Source: Clusia tigrina (taxonomy: Eukaryota; Arthropoda; Insecta; Diptera; Clusiidae). Taken from it: a DNA stretch of 64,000 nt. Each line of letters opens with the position of its first letter. Within the stretch, counting starts at the first letter, position 1. The DNA lies in assembly GCA_920105625.2 (NCBI GenBank), contig OV050033.1, forward strand, positions 18,930,001 through 18,994,000, written 5' to 3'. Below the pieces are notes generated by a model. That model saw only the letters and a program-made list of their open reading frames with translations, ran no database searches and had not been told where the DNA came from. The position numbers were made by a program, and so were the translations under genes. Shown here one piece after another: positions 46,089 to 59,641 of the stretch.

Positions 46089-47160
46089 GCAGCGCTGCAC
46101 TGCTCGGCGCTTCGCATAAATGACTCAGTCGCCGGCAATGCTATGCGATGCGTTGCTATTCTTTTCTAATTTATACGTTGAAAAACATTTGAATTTATAC
46201 AGACATGTTTTGTGGGTTTGGTGTGCCAGAGAGTGCGGCTGCCACAGCCGCAGCCACCGCCATTGAGCTTTAGAATGGATTTCCAATCGCAAAAAATTTG
46301 ATGCCACGGCAAAGTGAAAGAGGAAAAAATATTAACAAATATACGAGTATTCTGCTTATGCAGATTGCATGTTTGAAAAGCGATTTGCGATTCTCGTGTG
46401 CTTTGCCATTCTTTTCCACATTTCCGATTGCAACATCAATTCTGTGCCACTTGGCTGCTGCTTAGTTTGCTTGATGTCGATTCGAACGAAGTGTTGTTGT
46501 AGCAATGGAAATGCAGGAATTGAAGTTATATTAAATTTCAATTAGTAATGCTAAATGAAAAATTAGTTTAAATCAACACTCTTACTTATTAATTAATTTG
46601 TTTAAAAGTGAAAAGGAATAATGCAATTATTAATATACAAGACGAAAAGATCAATAGCTCTCTGAAGTTTCTTTCCCTTTTACACATTTCCAAGCTGCTT
46701 CTGAGACGCATTAATATAAATTTAAATAAGAAAACAACTAAGGCAATGTTTTAATCGAGTTATTCCTGAATACTTTTGTGTGGCAATTCAATAACAGCGA
46801 AGCACTTGAAAGCCGTAAGAGTTGCATGCTGCTGTATTCTAAGGAAGAATTTCGTTTCTGAAGCAAAATTTCAACAAGAGTTTAAATTTCATTCTGAGCT
46901 TAATTTTCCTAAAGAATACTGCCGCAAATCCATTTTACATGGGATGAAATGTGTTGATTATTCAGTTAGGATTTAGTTGATGAATATTATTTTTTACTAC
47001 ATGCGTCTTATTTACATGTTCCATTCATTCTCTTATTCAAATTCAACAGCTTTCAGAGTAGGTCACTTAGAAAGTATCCTTCACAGTCATCCAGCTGCAT
47101 GGCTTCTGTAGCCTGAAGCTCAAAGATATCTTAATCACAGTGAACATATAGCAATAAATA
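46089..47160. other. Intergenic, no supported gene
   Basis: Nothing beyond short frames. AT-rich. Confidence 0.55.
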
Positions 47161-47339
47161 CACCCCGAGGGTCGCAGGTTCAAACCCTGCCACGGGCTTG
47201 GCCTCCAAAATGCTTCTTTCTACAAAATCTTTTTCTCTTCGAGTCGAAGCCTCTGTAACTAGTACTCATTCTCCCAACACCTTGCACTCATAATTAATTA
47301 TGGTATAAGGTATAATAATAATAATAATAAAAATAATAA
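47161..47339 (+). mobile_element. tRNA-headed SINE, 5'-truncated (copy 5)
   Basis: Starts inside the tRNA-like head just before the B box (GGTTCAAACCC) and runs through the body to a (TAA)n tail. CAATAAATA flanks it (47152-47160 and 47340-47348). Truncation at the 5' end with a target duplication indicates incomplete reverse transcription. Confidence 0.85.
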
Positions 47340-47369
47340 CAATAAATATTGATGAATGAAACCAATTCT

Positions 47370-47514
47370 AATCGTGCCCCGGGAACGGTCTGACAAATGT
47401 TTCCTTCTAAATCATTTTCTCTTCGAATCGAAGGCCTTAGTTCCTAGTACTCAATCTCGCAACCTCTTGCAGACATAATTCAATATGATGCTAATTATAA
47501 TAATAAGAATAATA
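47370..47514 (+). mobile_element. tRNA-headed SINE, 5'-truncated (copy 6)
   Basis: Lies 20 bp after copy 5. It lacks the head but keeps the TTTTCTCTTCGA, AGTACTCA and ACATAATTCA blocks and a TAA-rich tail. AAACCAATTCT flanks it (47359-47369 and 47515-47525). Confidence 0.75.
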
Positions 47515-50500
47515 AAACCAATTCTTCTATGTACATGAGGCAGGTTACTTCCTGAGAAGCAACTATGATAAAATATCGACTCTACTTTTAAAATAATAAC
47601 ACACAAATTGTGCCTGCAAACCAAACATGCAATTGGTTTACATGGTGTGTCGTTGATAAAAGAGGCGTGGGGAATGAAAAGAATAACAAGTCAGCAAACT
47701 TTTCTTACAATAGAGAATGAGAAGTGTTCGAAGCGAGTTTATACCAGCTCTCAACGTTTGTCGCCGTTTTTCATCATAAAGATTGATAAGAAATTGCACA
47801 ATCATTCCAAATGGCTATACAATGTTGTTATAGAGATTTTATACAATTTTTGTGTAGCCAGCAAGAAGCCTTCAAAAAGTTTATTATAATTATTATCTAC
47901 TATTAAGAAATTAATTTTCTGATATATATTCTCCATAACAAAAAATTGAAAGACTCACCGCCTTCAGGGAAGATCTTTCAATATTTAGTAACCCTCTTCA
48001 AATCAACTGTCATGTATGCGAAGAAAACGCTACTTTGGGTCTTCATACAAAGCAATTCTATGTCGCCAGAGCAAAGAGTGTGCATCCATACCTCTGAGCT
48101 AATAAGAAAAATCGAATTCCTTCACTGGATTTGGCTCAAATATTGATTATTCTCCTGAATCTCAATCATCCTCTCAATCGTGAATAAATGCTCTCATACT
48201 GCTTCACAATATTAATGTTCATTCAAAATGCTTTGCATACTTTTAGGGATCAGTTTAGTTTTCGGTAACAAAATTATGAAAGTTCTTTAAAACTGGCAAC
48301 TACTTTAATAGCTTCGACAGCGGCGCTTTTCTACTTCTTATCGATTCTTGATATGATTTTCTTATACGAGTGCGCCCCCTGATACCAATAGCGAGAAACG
48401 AACACTGATTTACTCTCATATAGCGGCATATCCTTCTGCTTAAACCTACAAGGAAATCCAGCTTGCATGCATACTAGAAGCTACGAGCGTCACACTGGGA
48501 ACATGCCATTTCCATTGCTGTCAGATGCTGCTTCAGTTAAATGCAACTGCTGCTACTGCCAAGCAGACGACAAGGCAAGCAGCGAACGCTTTCATTTGCT
48601 TCCTCTTAGCTGCCATTCACCTTGTGCCTCGTTAAGGCGACGCAGTCAGCCGCAGTTGGAGATTTTATTTATAAACATTAATCGAATATGATGTGCTCTG
48701 AACGTGTGCATGGGTCTGATTACTGAAAAATGCGCAATATTGCTCCGATAAACTCGTAAGAAATTTTATGGTTCTTTTTTATGATTATTCGAGAGAATGT
48801 GTTGATTTTTTCATCACTTGAGGTATTTTTTTTCATATACGCATGGCGGAAAAATGTGATACTAAAATAAGTAAATGGCACATTAGCGCGTAATTTCGAA
48901 AAAAATGCAAAGAGCAAGGTTTCACTATATAACGCAGAATATCGCCAAAGGAGCTATGAACACTATGGTCCCCGTTGAAGTTTAAAAGTGAACCTGAGAC
49001 CGGTGTGCTATGCATATGAAGGACCTGTCGCTGTGCAGGTAATACTTGTATACCCCACATGTCTAAGTAAACATTTCAACGGCATTTCCTCTACCGACTT
49101 GATCCAAGATACATTGAAGCTACGATACAATCAAATGCTGTGAACTTATTTAATTTCAAGCATATGTTCATTTTATCTCCATCATGAGTTTCTCTACTCC
49201 ACTAACTGCACACTCATTCCACTCCCCATTCACTGATATGTGAAGCAGCTGCAGGGCTGCTTTTATTGTGTTAACCGCATTACGCCTCCACTTAAACGAC
49301 TCAGCTCCTAGCATTACAAATTACTACCATTTGACACTAGTCACTTACGAGTCTATCATTGCTTTGACCTTGAATTGTATACGTAAATACTTAGCATTTA
49401 AAGGATATCAGCTTTCCTCACTCACACTTACAGCCGAGCTCAACTACCGCCGTCGCTGGCTGTCCATGTGGGGCATCCATTAGAGCCAGCTACAAAACTA
49501 TTTGCCCTATATTCAATTGCGGCGCATTTTAGCTTACTTCATTGTACAATCCACATACACATACAAACAAACACACAAATACACACATACAGACACTCAG
49601 TGACTGCCGCAATCGCACACAAACCCATTTTCAGCAAAATGTTCTTACATGCTTTTAGTACTCAGCTATTGTGGCCAGTGGTTCGACTCGGTTGTACGAG
49701 TACTGCAACAATGGAACATGCTACTTTGCTTTGGTAGCGAGCATAACGTGTCTAATAAGGTGTTCCACGTCTGAGACATGTTGTTCGTAATTATGACCTT
49801 CTCGCTTTGCTCACATTACTAATGGACGTTGTTTGCCTAGCCTTGGGAGCTCGTACGTATGAGTATGCGAGTGTTGTGCGGCTTTAGGAGGAAACTTATA
49901 AATTTGTCAGTGCACTCGGATGTGTAGGGTGCACAAATGCTTGTGTGTGTGTTTGTGTGAGTGTGCGCTGGGACCGGATACATTTAGTAATTGCATTGGG
50001 CAGGGCAATCAATTGAAGTTTGTAGCGCAAATCAAACAAGCGCCAAATAATTGTTCTTTTCTAAAGCGTTTCAATATTTAACAGACAATAAATGGAGGCA
50101 GCAAAAAGGGCTGCAGTCTGGTGAGACCGACTACAAGCGTAGGTATATTGATGGATAATTTATGTAGCTACCAGTTAGAAATATTATTGGCCTCCAAGGT
50201 AAACGGTGTGATGGTTATCGCAGATATTGTGAATAAAATTTTAAGCATATTTTTCAGGAGTGGAGCAATGCCTTCTAGAGTATATCTGGAAAAAAATGGC
50301 ATCTTAGTTTTTGATATTAATTTCTAAAATTTATCGAGGAAACTGCACTCAGAGAAATACTCTGAATTCATGAAGAAGGCACAATAGGTCTCTGAGGTCG
50401 GAGTGCAAGGGCCTTTCCTTTAATAATAGTATTGAATATTTAGGAAGAGGAATTCAACTCAAGTAATTAAAAATTTCATTTTGATATCCAGTCTTTGTTC

Positions 50501-51224
50501 AGTTATTTTTTCATTTAAGAAGATTTATTTATGATATATTTTAACCACGGACTCAACCAGAAAAATTGTTTTGGACGTGGTTCTTGATGTCTTTAGTGGG
50601 TTTATTGTGAGATACCTGCTAATTTAGTTTAAAGGACAAAGTAGGTTCTTCTTTTTTGATTCCAAAAAAACGTGCTTCGTTTTTAAGGAGACCTCAACAG
50701 CTCGTTCAATATCCAAACTTTAAAAACTTAGGGCAGTAATCATTTTGATTTCTGAGATGGATTTTGTATAAAAATTGGGTCTAACAGACCAACCACGTGG
50801 CAATATTACCTCGATCATAAATATATATGCGTATTCATAAATGAGATGCGTTCGGATGTGCCAAAGGCTTACGGAAGCTCATAATGCCACAAAATCATAT
50901 GTAGTGCTTGCAAATTGTTGTGGCAAAATTGTGGCAGGGGGTGCGGCAACTTTAAAGGCATATTGTATGGCAGATTAACAGTGAGTAAGAGGGCGTGATT
51001 GTATATACAGCGACAAGGCATGCACATGCACTATTATGTACACTTACCGACCTTCTAATTACCGGGAAAGCTGAACAATAGATCTTGAGTGCTAAAGTTT
51101 ATTATCTACTTTCCATGTCATGACCAGCAATTGACACACAAAGAACGTGGTTGGAAAGGACTGCTTCACTCACTTGCCACTCTAGCATTGAAACTGATTG
51201 GCGATGATGTTCAATAAAAGGGGC

Positions 51225-51268
51225 AGGTCTTGTGGCAGCTGGACACAGGTCTTGTGGCAGCTGGACAC
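51225..51268 (+). repeat. 22-bp perfect tandem duplication
   Basis: Two identical copies starting AGGTCTTGTGGCAGCTGG at 51225 and 51247. Confidence 0.95.
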
Positions 51269-52910
51269 ATGAGGCTGAATCCAGCTTTTTACAACGCAAA
51301 AAGGACGAATTTTGCCACTGTGGCACAACCCAAGCAATTAAAACACCATTAGAGAGAAATCACTTAAGAAGGAACCACGATAGAAAACGTAACAAAAGCT
51401 ATTAAAAATTCTCTTACAGGGTATTAAGCAACCCTACCACACACTCCCATGTACACACGCAGTCCAAGCCATTTGCCGTAGTAACAGGTTGTGCCGCTGG
51501 CAAATATGACAGCAATGGCAGCAGCACGAGCAGATTACAGATCGCACATAAAATAGAAGAAGCAATGGAACCACATGAAACCACAACGAAAAGAAACGAA
51601 TCATATTAAAAATTAAATACAAACTGAAAGCACACGAACACGGCCACAAACTTGCAAATAAATGAAAGCACGTACAGAAACGCATTTGCAAGGATTTAGA
51701 ACAACTTGCAGCAAAGGCAACACTGAACAACTCGTATATAAATTCGATACTCTCCACACTGCAATCGACAATCGTGCAGTTGAGGCGACCAAAAGTGGAC
51801 CAAAAATAATTTATAAAAGTAGTCAAGGAGACTGCAGGCGATTGAGAACGACCATGAGATGCCCTACACTATGGAGGAGTGGAAAAGTCGTGAGACTCCA
51901 AGTGAGTGTGGGCAAAAGCAGAACAACAGTGTCGTTGTTGGGAAGGTATTTTGTGTAAAATGCAAGTCGTCTTATTACTACTGGCAGTATTAGGGATCTA
52001 TATATGAGAGAAGGCTTGTGTTATGCAATAATGTAAAATAAACTCATGATATTCCATGGTCAATTCATACATGGATCTTCAGAATGATAAGCATTGTTAG
52101 GCGTTGCTCTTGTGTGCTATTGAAAATTTCACTCTCCAAGCACCTGCGATAGGCGTGCATTCAGAAGGTCAACTTTTGGGGGCTGGAATCCTCCCGAATA
52201 AAAACGAACCGACTTTTTACTTTGGGCAATATTACTATGTTTCTTAGAAGAAGTGCGTCTAACGAATCGGATACCCCCTCCCAAACCCCTCACTTCTGAA
52301 GGCTTTTGATATATTCTTCTATATTAATCTAATAGTTTTCTCAAAAATTATACGCTCTCCGTATAATATTTAATCAGAATATATAAATCTTAGGCAAGGC
52401 ACTGTGCAATATTATTATTTTATGAATTTAGAGTGAATTTCCTTAATGATGGGCGTGGCAATGTTATATTGTGTCTTAGTATACAGTGACTTATATGATA
52501 TGTTTAAATCTTGAAAGCAAATTTTATCTTCAGGTGAATTGGGACAATGTTATACGAGATGATGTTATCAGATGACTTATTAGCGAAAAGGGCATGACCT
52601 CTGTTATATCGGCCATCTGACCAACTGCCTTGCGCAAAATCTCAGTAGGAGCATAGCCAGTCGGTTATAGTCAAAGACTATTGATGCTAAACAACATATA
52701 TACTCCTATATTACTATACTTGCCCCACTTTCCATTTGGTGTCACAAACATGTGAAAGGTAGTTAGTATGCCCTGCGACTCTTTGTGTGTAGAGTATAGA
52801 ACATAAAAAAAAACCCAAAAAAATTGAACGTGATAAACATGCCACAAACGACCAAAGCAAGGAAATGGTCAATTACTGTAAATACAGAGAATTGAAAAGT
52901 GGGTTGTAGA

Positions 52911-52970
52911 GTGGGGAGGGGCAGTGGTGAGAGTGCTCGCCTGCCGAGTGACCACGGTCAAAACTGCTAC
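52911..52970 (+). pseudogene. tRNA-Gly-like sequence (pseudogene or second SINE head)
   Basis: GCAGTGGTGAGAGTGCTCGC followed by CTGCC matches the D-arm and anticodon region of tRNA-Gly(GCC) closely. The following GGTCAAAACTGC resembles a decayed B box. It does not fold into a full cloverleaf by eye and is not a working tRNA gene. Confidence 0.4.
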
Positions 52971-53369
52971 TAGCAAAGCACTCACGATCACATTAAAAGT
53001 TTATTGAAAATGAATGCGAATCTTAAAAGAACGGCGCTCGAGTTGCATAAATGCGGCGCACTGTGGTGCAACTCCATTGGAAAAATGGAAAACAAAACAC
53101 GTAAATGATGTTTTAGTAACTTTTATTGATATTTTATAAATTACCAACTTAATTGCAACAAAATCAATTTGTTAGAGGGCATTAACATGAAAATACAGTG
53201 CTCTGGAAAGCGATGGAGTTTGACGATTTGGTTATCCTTGTGTCAACAAGCTAACCCGCTAGACGCCGATTTTTGCTTGTGGATATGAAACTAGTATGTA
53301 CGTGTGGTCTATGATTTCTTCTCCCTGTATATGAGATGCTGAATTTGTGTCCTCTTTTCTCTTAAGAAA

Positions 53370-53540
53370 GGAAACAAGAGTATGTGTACTGAATTTGAGC
53401 AGTTGAGCTGCTTCACAACTACCAAAAGAAGGCGTGGTAGATATGGACATATGAGTATACGAGTATACGCAAATTATAACAATACATTTCTGAGAAATTT
53501 TCTCCGTCTGTGCCCAACTTTTTCCACACCGTTAGATATA
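53370..53540 (+). repeat. Dispersed non-coding repeat, copy 2
   Basis: Collinear with 17640-17860 through the TTGAGC, AAGGCGTGGTAG, ATATGAGT, CCGTCTG and TTTTTCCACACC blocks. Confidence 0.5.
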
Positions 53541-53661
53541 TCTAAGGAAACTTTAGAAAGGTTTGTCCTGAACCTTAAAGAAGATCCTGATAGCTATATG
53601 AACCCCTTTTGAACAACGACCACACTTACCTCTCATATATGCAACTCTAGGCACATCTTCT

Positions 53662-53990
53662 CAAATGAATATAAGTTCGGTCCAATCGATGGTACAGCCA
53701 CTGACTTGGCAGCTATCTAGATATGATCCTACTAGACAATATGCAAAATGTAGGCTTTATATGATACGCCCACTCTTAAAACGTATTCTTAACTTAAGAT
53801 CTTTCAGAGATGTATGGAAGAAATTTTATGTGGAGAAGCATGAGGCCAACATTTTTGCAGAAATTCGAGCGCTACAGCCACAAATTTTGAAAGATGTTAT
53901 GGAAAATGCTCTAAAACGGGTCCATCATTGCGAAGCTGAAAACGGGGTCATTTAAGTGACATTATATTCCATACTTAGTGTAAAAATTTC
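53662..53990 (+). mobile_element. C-terminal remnant of an IS630/mariner-type transposase
   Basis: The frame ending at 53955 contains IFAEIRALQPQILKDVMENA followed by LKRVHHCEAENG. After a one-base frame slip the sequence continues HLSDIIFHT then stop. This is the usual end of IS630-Tc1-mariner transposases in insects. The catalytic core upstream is not recognisable. It is a broken copy, and no terminal repeat was found. Confidence 0.6.
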
Positions 53991-56900
53991 CATTTTGTAT
54001 ATTTTATAATCTGAAAAATAAACAAATATATAAACGAAAAAGTCATTAAATTTTTAAACCCATGGTGACTTTTGACGGACCCTTTCCACATAAGGAATTT
54101 TATGTACATAGTCATGGTTTAGTTCTCACGCATATGTAAGGGTAAAGATTATACCGAAGTCGGTCTAACCCGACTGCATATAGTACAATATGCATCAATG
54201 CCTGAATGCTTGGAGACCTCCTTCTTTGGTAGCTGTCCGGCTTACCCCACTTCAATCTAATTCGACTACGTAATTTTTGACTTGTTATCTGTAATTATAA
54301 CTTTTTAGAAAGTATTTACAATGATGGCATCCGATTGATATGCTACAGAATATTCCTAGATGCACTCTGTTCAGAAGTAATGAAGGTTCCTTCGTTATGT
54401 ATTCAAATCACGTATGCTCCTCCACTAACCGATGTTCTGAATAAACGTCCTCTGGGTGTCTTCATTTAATCAGATCAATTTTGATTCAAGTTTGGATGTA
54501 ATTGGATCGATTTTCTCTGGACTCGGAACAGGGTTTTTTGATCACTTTATTGGCTCATATCTGGTAGGGAAGTCATCAAATTTTTAATCTAAAGATGCGT
54601 TATATGGTCTCCGGCCTTCTAAGAATTCGTAATTTCTGTGTGCCTTAGTTTACTCTTACTGTCTTACCTTAGTTTACTCTTACTCTCTGCATGGGTATAT
54701 GCAAAAATTTTACTTCCATGCCTATTTGTAGGAGTTGTTCTTATTATTCATGCTATAAGTAGGTATTTTAACATTTGTATTTTGAGTTAGTTGATACAAA
54801 TGCTAATAAATTTTATCTTACGAGATCTAATAATCATATGGTATACTTGCCAGAATCATTCATTGGTAGATTCATGCTTATTTTTTGGAATTAAGACCCC
54901 AAGAATCCGGGTAGGAGTTGCATACTGTTGTTGTGTTATCATTGGTGATATTTTTTTAGGTGGGATTTTCTATCGAGAACATACAATTTTCTTTGTTGTA
55001 CTAACTCAGCACTTACGTTTGGTTTGGGTCTATTACCCATTTCTCGTGAACTGATTTATAGTGATATTTATGGAGCTTTTATTGACATTCCTAACATCAA
55101 TTTCCTATTATATTTATGGCTGTTGCATTAGATACTGCAGTCGAAGCCAGAAATTAGAAGCAAGTGAAACATTCTGTTCATAATACTTTGCATTTCAATC
55201 TCATCCATACTAAAAATTTCAAAGAATTCCAAGGAGTGTGATGTAACGATTTGAAATAGTTCACAGAATGTTGATACTTTTGGAAATGCATGTGAGAACT
55301 CTTCAAAACACTTTATTCATTACTTGACCATCTCTTCAAACTGTTCACTGTGAAGATTTAGTTTCAAGTGCCGGCTTTTACAGTACACGAAAGTAGTGAC
55401 GGAATAAATACCTTGCTTTAACGTATTTAGTTTAAGAATCCTTATGTTAATTTGAATGAAATATTTGAATTGGTAGCACACATTTAGAAACTATCATAAG
55501 AAAAACTACTTTTCCACTCATTGACCACTGTACGGCGCGTAGCTAACCAGCCATACACAATTGCCACAGATGCCGCGTTGAATCAGGCACTCACATGCTA
55601 ACACTCACACATGCTCATATATGGGAGTAGTATCTGGTGTTGCTGCGGGCGGCAGGAAGCTGCATCAGTGCTTGCCCATTTTCTACTTCGACTGCGGAAA
55701 TTACTTCCGTTTCCGCTGCGTTGCGTCTTAAAGACAAACCGCACGTAACTGGCAGTTGCAACGTGCATCAAGTAAACCGCAAATATTCTTAGCATTCACT
55801 GCCGGCAAGACGAAGCGGCGTGCAGTGGCAGCTAAAGCAGCAGAAGGCAGAACGGCACAAATCGTGGAAGATATTTGCTTTGCCTCGCGTCGCTTGAGTT
55901 ACGTGCTGACAGCGTCCTTTGGCTTCGTGCCTCTATACGAGTGTGTGGAAGGCGCTTCGCAACGGCCGTGCTGTTGTTGCTGTCATAGTGGCTGTTGTTG
56001 CTGCAGTTTTTGTTGTTGTTGCAGTACTGTGACCACTCCAATCATGCAGCCCCTTCATCAAGTATGTCAAGTACGAATGTGCCGACGTTGTGCACACCAA
56101 TTGTTAGCGAGCATTTCATTTTGGCATTTAATTTAAAACAAACTGTAATTCTATATGTGTGGAAAGAGTGTGTGACTGTCCGCATGTGTTGGTGTGACAC
56201 ATTTAATTGTGGTTAGCGGGGAGTACGGCATCTGTGTTCGTTGCTCTCAAAGTTTCTAGTATTTGATGGGGACAACTAATGATAATTGCGTTCTTGGTGC
56301 TGCTAAATAAATGCAAACGTTTTATTAAAGAATTGGATTATTTCCATTTCTTTCTTGTGTAGTTTCATCATTCCTCTTCATTAGGGATATTACTGAGTAT
56401 TTATTGTAGCGGCATTCATAACATAAAAAATTATGAAATCTAAGCTAAATGAAGGTCATAATTGATTTCTTGCTTTGCTAGCAATTTCCCTGTTTGTCCT
56501 TTTGTGCCGAGCTTTCTCTCTTATGTGCCTTGCTTAGTAAGGATATGATTTAATTTTAATATGCAAATGAAAAGGTATTCTGGTTGGGATCGTATACGAG
56601 TCCATATTCGTAGTGAACTGGCGAAGCGTCTAATTGGCCGGGTGAGTTTCCTACCACACATTATCACATCAATATTTGTTTTAAATTCTGAAATTAATTT
56701 TATAAAATACACAAATTGGTAAAAATGAGATACCGGAGAAATAAGCGATATACCAAGCGCAATAAAAGAAATCACAATAGACACAAATTTCTGATCCTTA
56801 TGCCACCTTATAAACATTTGGAAAGTTTGGAATGCTCAACCTGCCACCTTGACGAAGGGAGAACTAGCCATGTCAGATTTATTCTGAGACTACCATATCT

Positions 56901-59629
56901 CGTCCTTTTGCTTCACTCGCCGAATTGTTCTACCTTTGAATTAATTTTGCGAGAAACTTTTGTCCGTATAATACATATTCACAGCTTCTGCAGAATTCAT
57001 ACTCTTCTTGTATGAATTTACGTCAGGGTGTGGAGGTTTATTTATCATATACTTACCGAGAATCGTAAGGACCGAGAATCGTTAGGACCGAGAATCGGTA
57101 GGACACGGTACTCAACAAAGTCTCTGACTGAATACTTGCACCAATTCTTGCATAGATGTGCGGCAACTTATATATAACTAACTTATATATAATTACTGAG
57201 ATAAACGAGAAGGCATTGGTGGTTGCCGGGTGCATCCGTGATCCATACTCTGAATATCAGTCCATTCCATATCCACTTAATCTAATTCAGATTTAGGCCT
57301 GTAGAGATACGTGCATGAAATATGCAAATCCAGTCTGCTAAGCTAATCGATATATCCATATGTAGCGCCTTATTAAAAACCTATCCTGCTGCTCCTTCAT
57401 GTGTCTGTGACCAATCTGTATATCAGGCGCCTTTAAACATGGGCTTTGTTAAAATGATCTTCTGTATCTAATAATTATTTCAATAATTTACAATACTTTT
57501 CCGGACTTTTGGGAGGTTTCCTGCTCTTTCGGTTTTGTTTGGTTGACTTTAATTCCAAGAAATCACTAAAAATGTGAATACTCTCTACTCCACATAGACA
57601 CATCACAGATGAGTAGATACCGTCACTGAAATGTCTGAATATACCTTAATTGATATTCAAGTCTAACTGAATATTGCCCTGATTCTATTTTTGCCTTTGC
57701 AATATTGTTGGTATGAAGAGAACACCGGCCTTACTCCATATTCAACCATATCAGAGTTATTAGTTATGAAAAAAGAAAGAATGACAGCATTTGACTGGAC
57801 TTAAGTTCACCTCCTCAGTATGCCCTGCCCTCTTTTCACCTGTCAGAGTCGCATATTTGATCGCCTGATGTTAAAGTTGAATAATCATAAATTGAGGCTA
57901 TATTTTTTGCTTAACTCAGAGACCCATAACGGAAATTTGATTTATGAATTCTGATTCATGCCCACGTTGAAAATATACAAAAAAGTGAATATAATTTTTA
58001 ATTTATATATTTTTATTGCTATTTATTTACTGAATTTTACATTTTGTGTTATCATTCGTATTCGGCTTAAAATGTAAATTTGAATTTACGAGTATGTTAA
58101 AAATTGCAGCTGGTGTCCTGCAATGTTAAAAATGTATGTGAGGGGGTAAACAATAATTGATTAAATAATAATGTATTCAATTTTATTTGTATGTAAAAAA
58201 GAATTAAATGTTTAAAATTTACGAAATTATTCTTAATATATTAATAAATTAAATAAAATGAATATGCATGTGATTTATCAAAAAATAGATATAGTATGAA
58301 GGATCAAATTAACATGTTGATATAGAGTAATATGTCAATATAAATATGAAACATTTAAAACACATTTTGTTAGTATTGAGTTCATTTGTAATACTTTTCA
58401 TTACTGCTAAATCCGTACACTAAACACGCGTTTCACTTAAACGGGTAAATTTTTAACCTAGCTACGCTTTACTAAATATAATTCTTCATACCTTAATGCA
58501 ACTTACAACTAGTCTCGAGTACTTAAAATTTATATAAATATTTGTGTTATTGTTTTTCATTCATTTATCATTTACAAATTCCATACAAATTTAATTTGTA
58601 TTTGAACGCGCGGGTTTAATTTATGTATATATAATTTTATTATGTTTAAATTTACTTTTGTTGAGTATTTACACATTTTACTTTGAATATCACATTTTGA
58701 ATGTGTGCCTAATTTGGTAAAAACCTAGAAGGATGTAATATAAATCAAAAAGTCCTGTGTTAATGTCAGAGAAGCTTCAGTCCTTTCCCAGGCGAACGCT
58801 GCACGAAGCCAGCCACTCAAAAAAGTCGACAGAATTGGGACAAAGTTGCAGTTATGCTATAAATTAAAGTGTTGCATACTTTCGAGCGCTGTTGTATTAT
58901 GATATTTTTGAATAAAAAAAGACTACTCGAATGCTGTATTGGTAAGGAAGTAGCACAAAGCAAGCCGGTTTTATATTAGCAGTCCTATATAGTATTGCAG
59001 TGAAATTATACGCAGTCCATTCTTGAATGCCGTCTGGGTACCCTATTCAAAATATGTGCCTACTTAATTTGAACACAGCAGCAGTGAATTGGAAATAATT
59101 ATCAGAATTGCAACAATGAAACTACGAGTGAAGCTGTGTAGTTAACAGTATATGTAGATGATGTTCCTATATAGGGAGAGTAGACTAGGAAGAATATTTG
59201 TTTCAGTCAAAAAATTATACCCGTTTTGTAAGTTTGATAGTAGGTTGAGCGGCTGCCAAAAGGCACACTTAGGCCTTGATTAAACCTTTGTGTTAACTTT
59301 GAAGTAGGTTTTGGAAGAAATATAACTTAATTAGGAAGAAAAAAGCACGGCATCCTTATAAAACTAAAAATTAGAGTAGAGAAGCCTACACTGAAAGTTA
59401 AATTTGTAAACATTGACTTGAGCCAGGCTGGCAGGGGGTAACAAATGCAATTATTGTCTGATAAAGCGGATTACTGCACAATATTTTGAAATGGATAAAT
59501 ATTTTGAAATGAAAGGAATACTGTTAAAAAAATGAAGTCTTAAAGCCATATTCGTAGGGACCCCGAGAAAGAGTTTCAATGAATATTAATGAAACAAAGT
59601 AAAATGTTCCATTGCGGAATAAACCAAGT
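53991..59629. other. Intergenic, strongly AT-rich in its second half
   Basis: No gene recognised. It includes a duplicated CCTTAGTTTACTCTTACT block (about 54645-54685), a TGC/TGT run at about 55965-56025, a 16-bp triplicate at 57055-57102 and a very AT-rich block at about 57.96-58.73 kb. Confidence 0.5.
57055..57102 (+). repeat. 16-bp tandem repeat, three units
   Basis: Three units of ACCGAGAATCGNNAGG (57055, 57071, 57087), differing at one or two positions. Confidence 0.95.
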
Positions 59630-59641
59630 TTAAATTTTCAT

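Larger units (their letters stand above)
47526..53369. other. Intergenic, no supported gene
   Basis: No gene recognised. It includes a CA-rich run at about 49555-49595, a 22-bp tandem duplication (51225-51268) and a tRNA-like stretch at 52911-52970. Frames up to 130 codons (51434-51826, minus) show no domain. Confidence 0.5.

Noticed and set aside
45633..46169. 178-codon plus-strand frame
   Set aside because: It overlaps the longer minus frame in the opposite direction and has no domain. At most one of the two could be real, and the minus frame is longer.
55756..56136. Cysteine-rich 126-codon plus-strand frame
   Set aside because: The poly-cysteine part comes from a TGT/TGC microsatellite; the rest has no recognisable motif.
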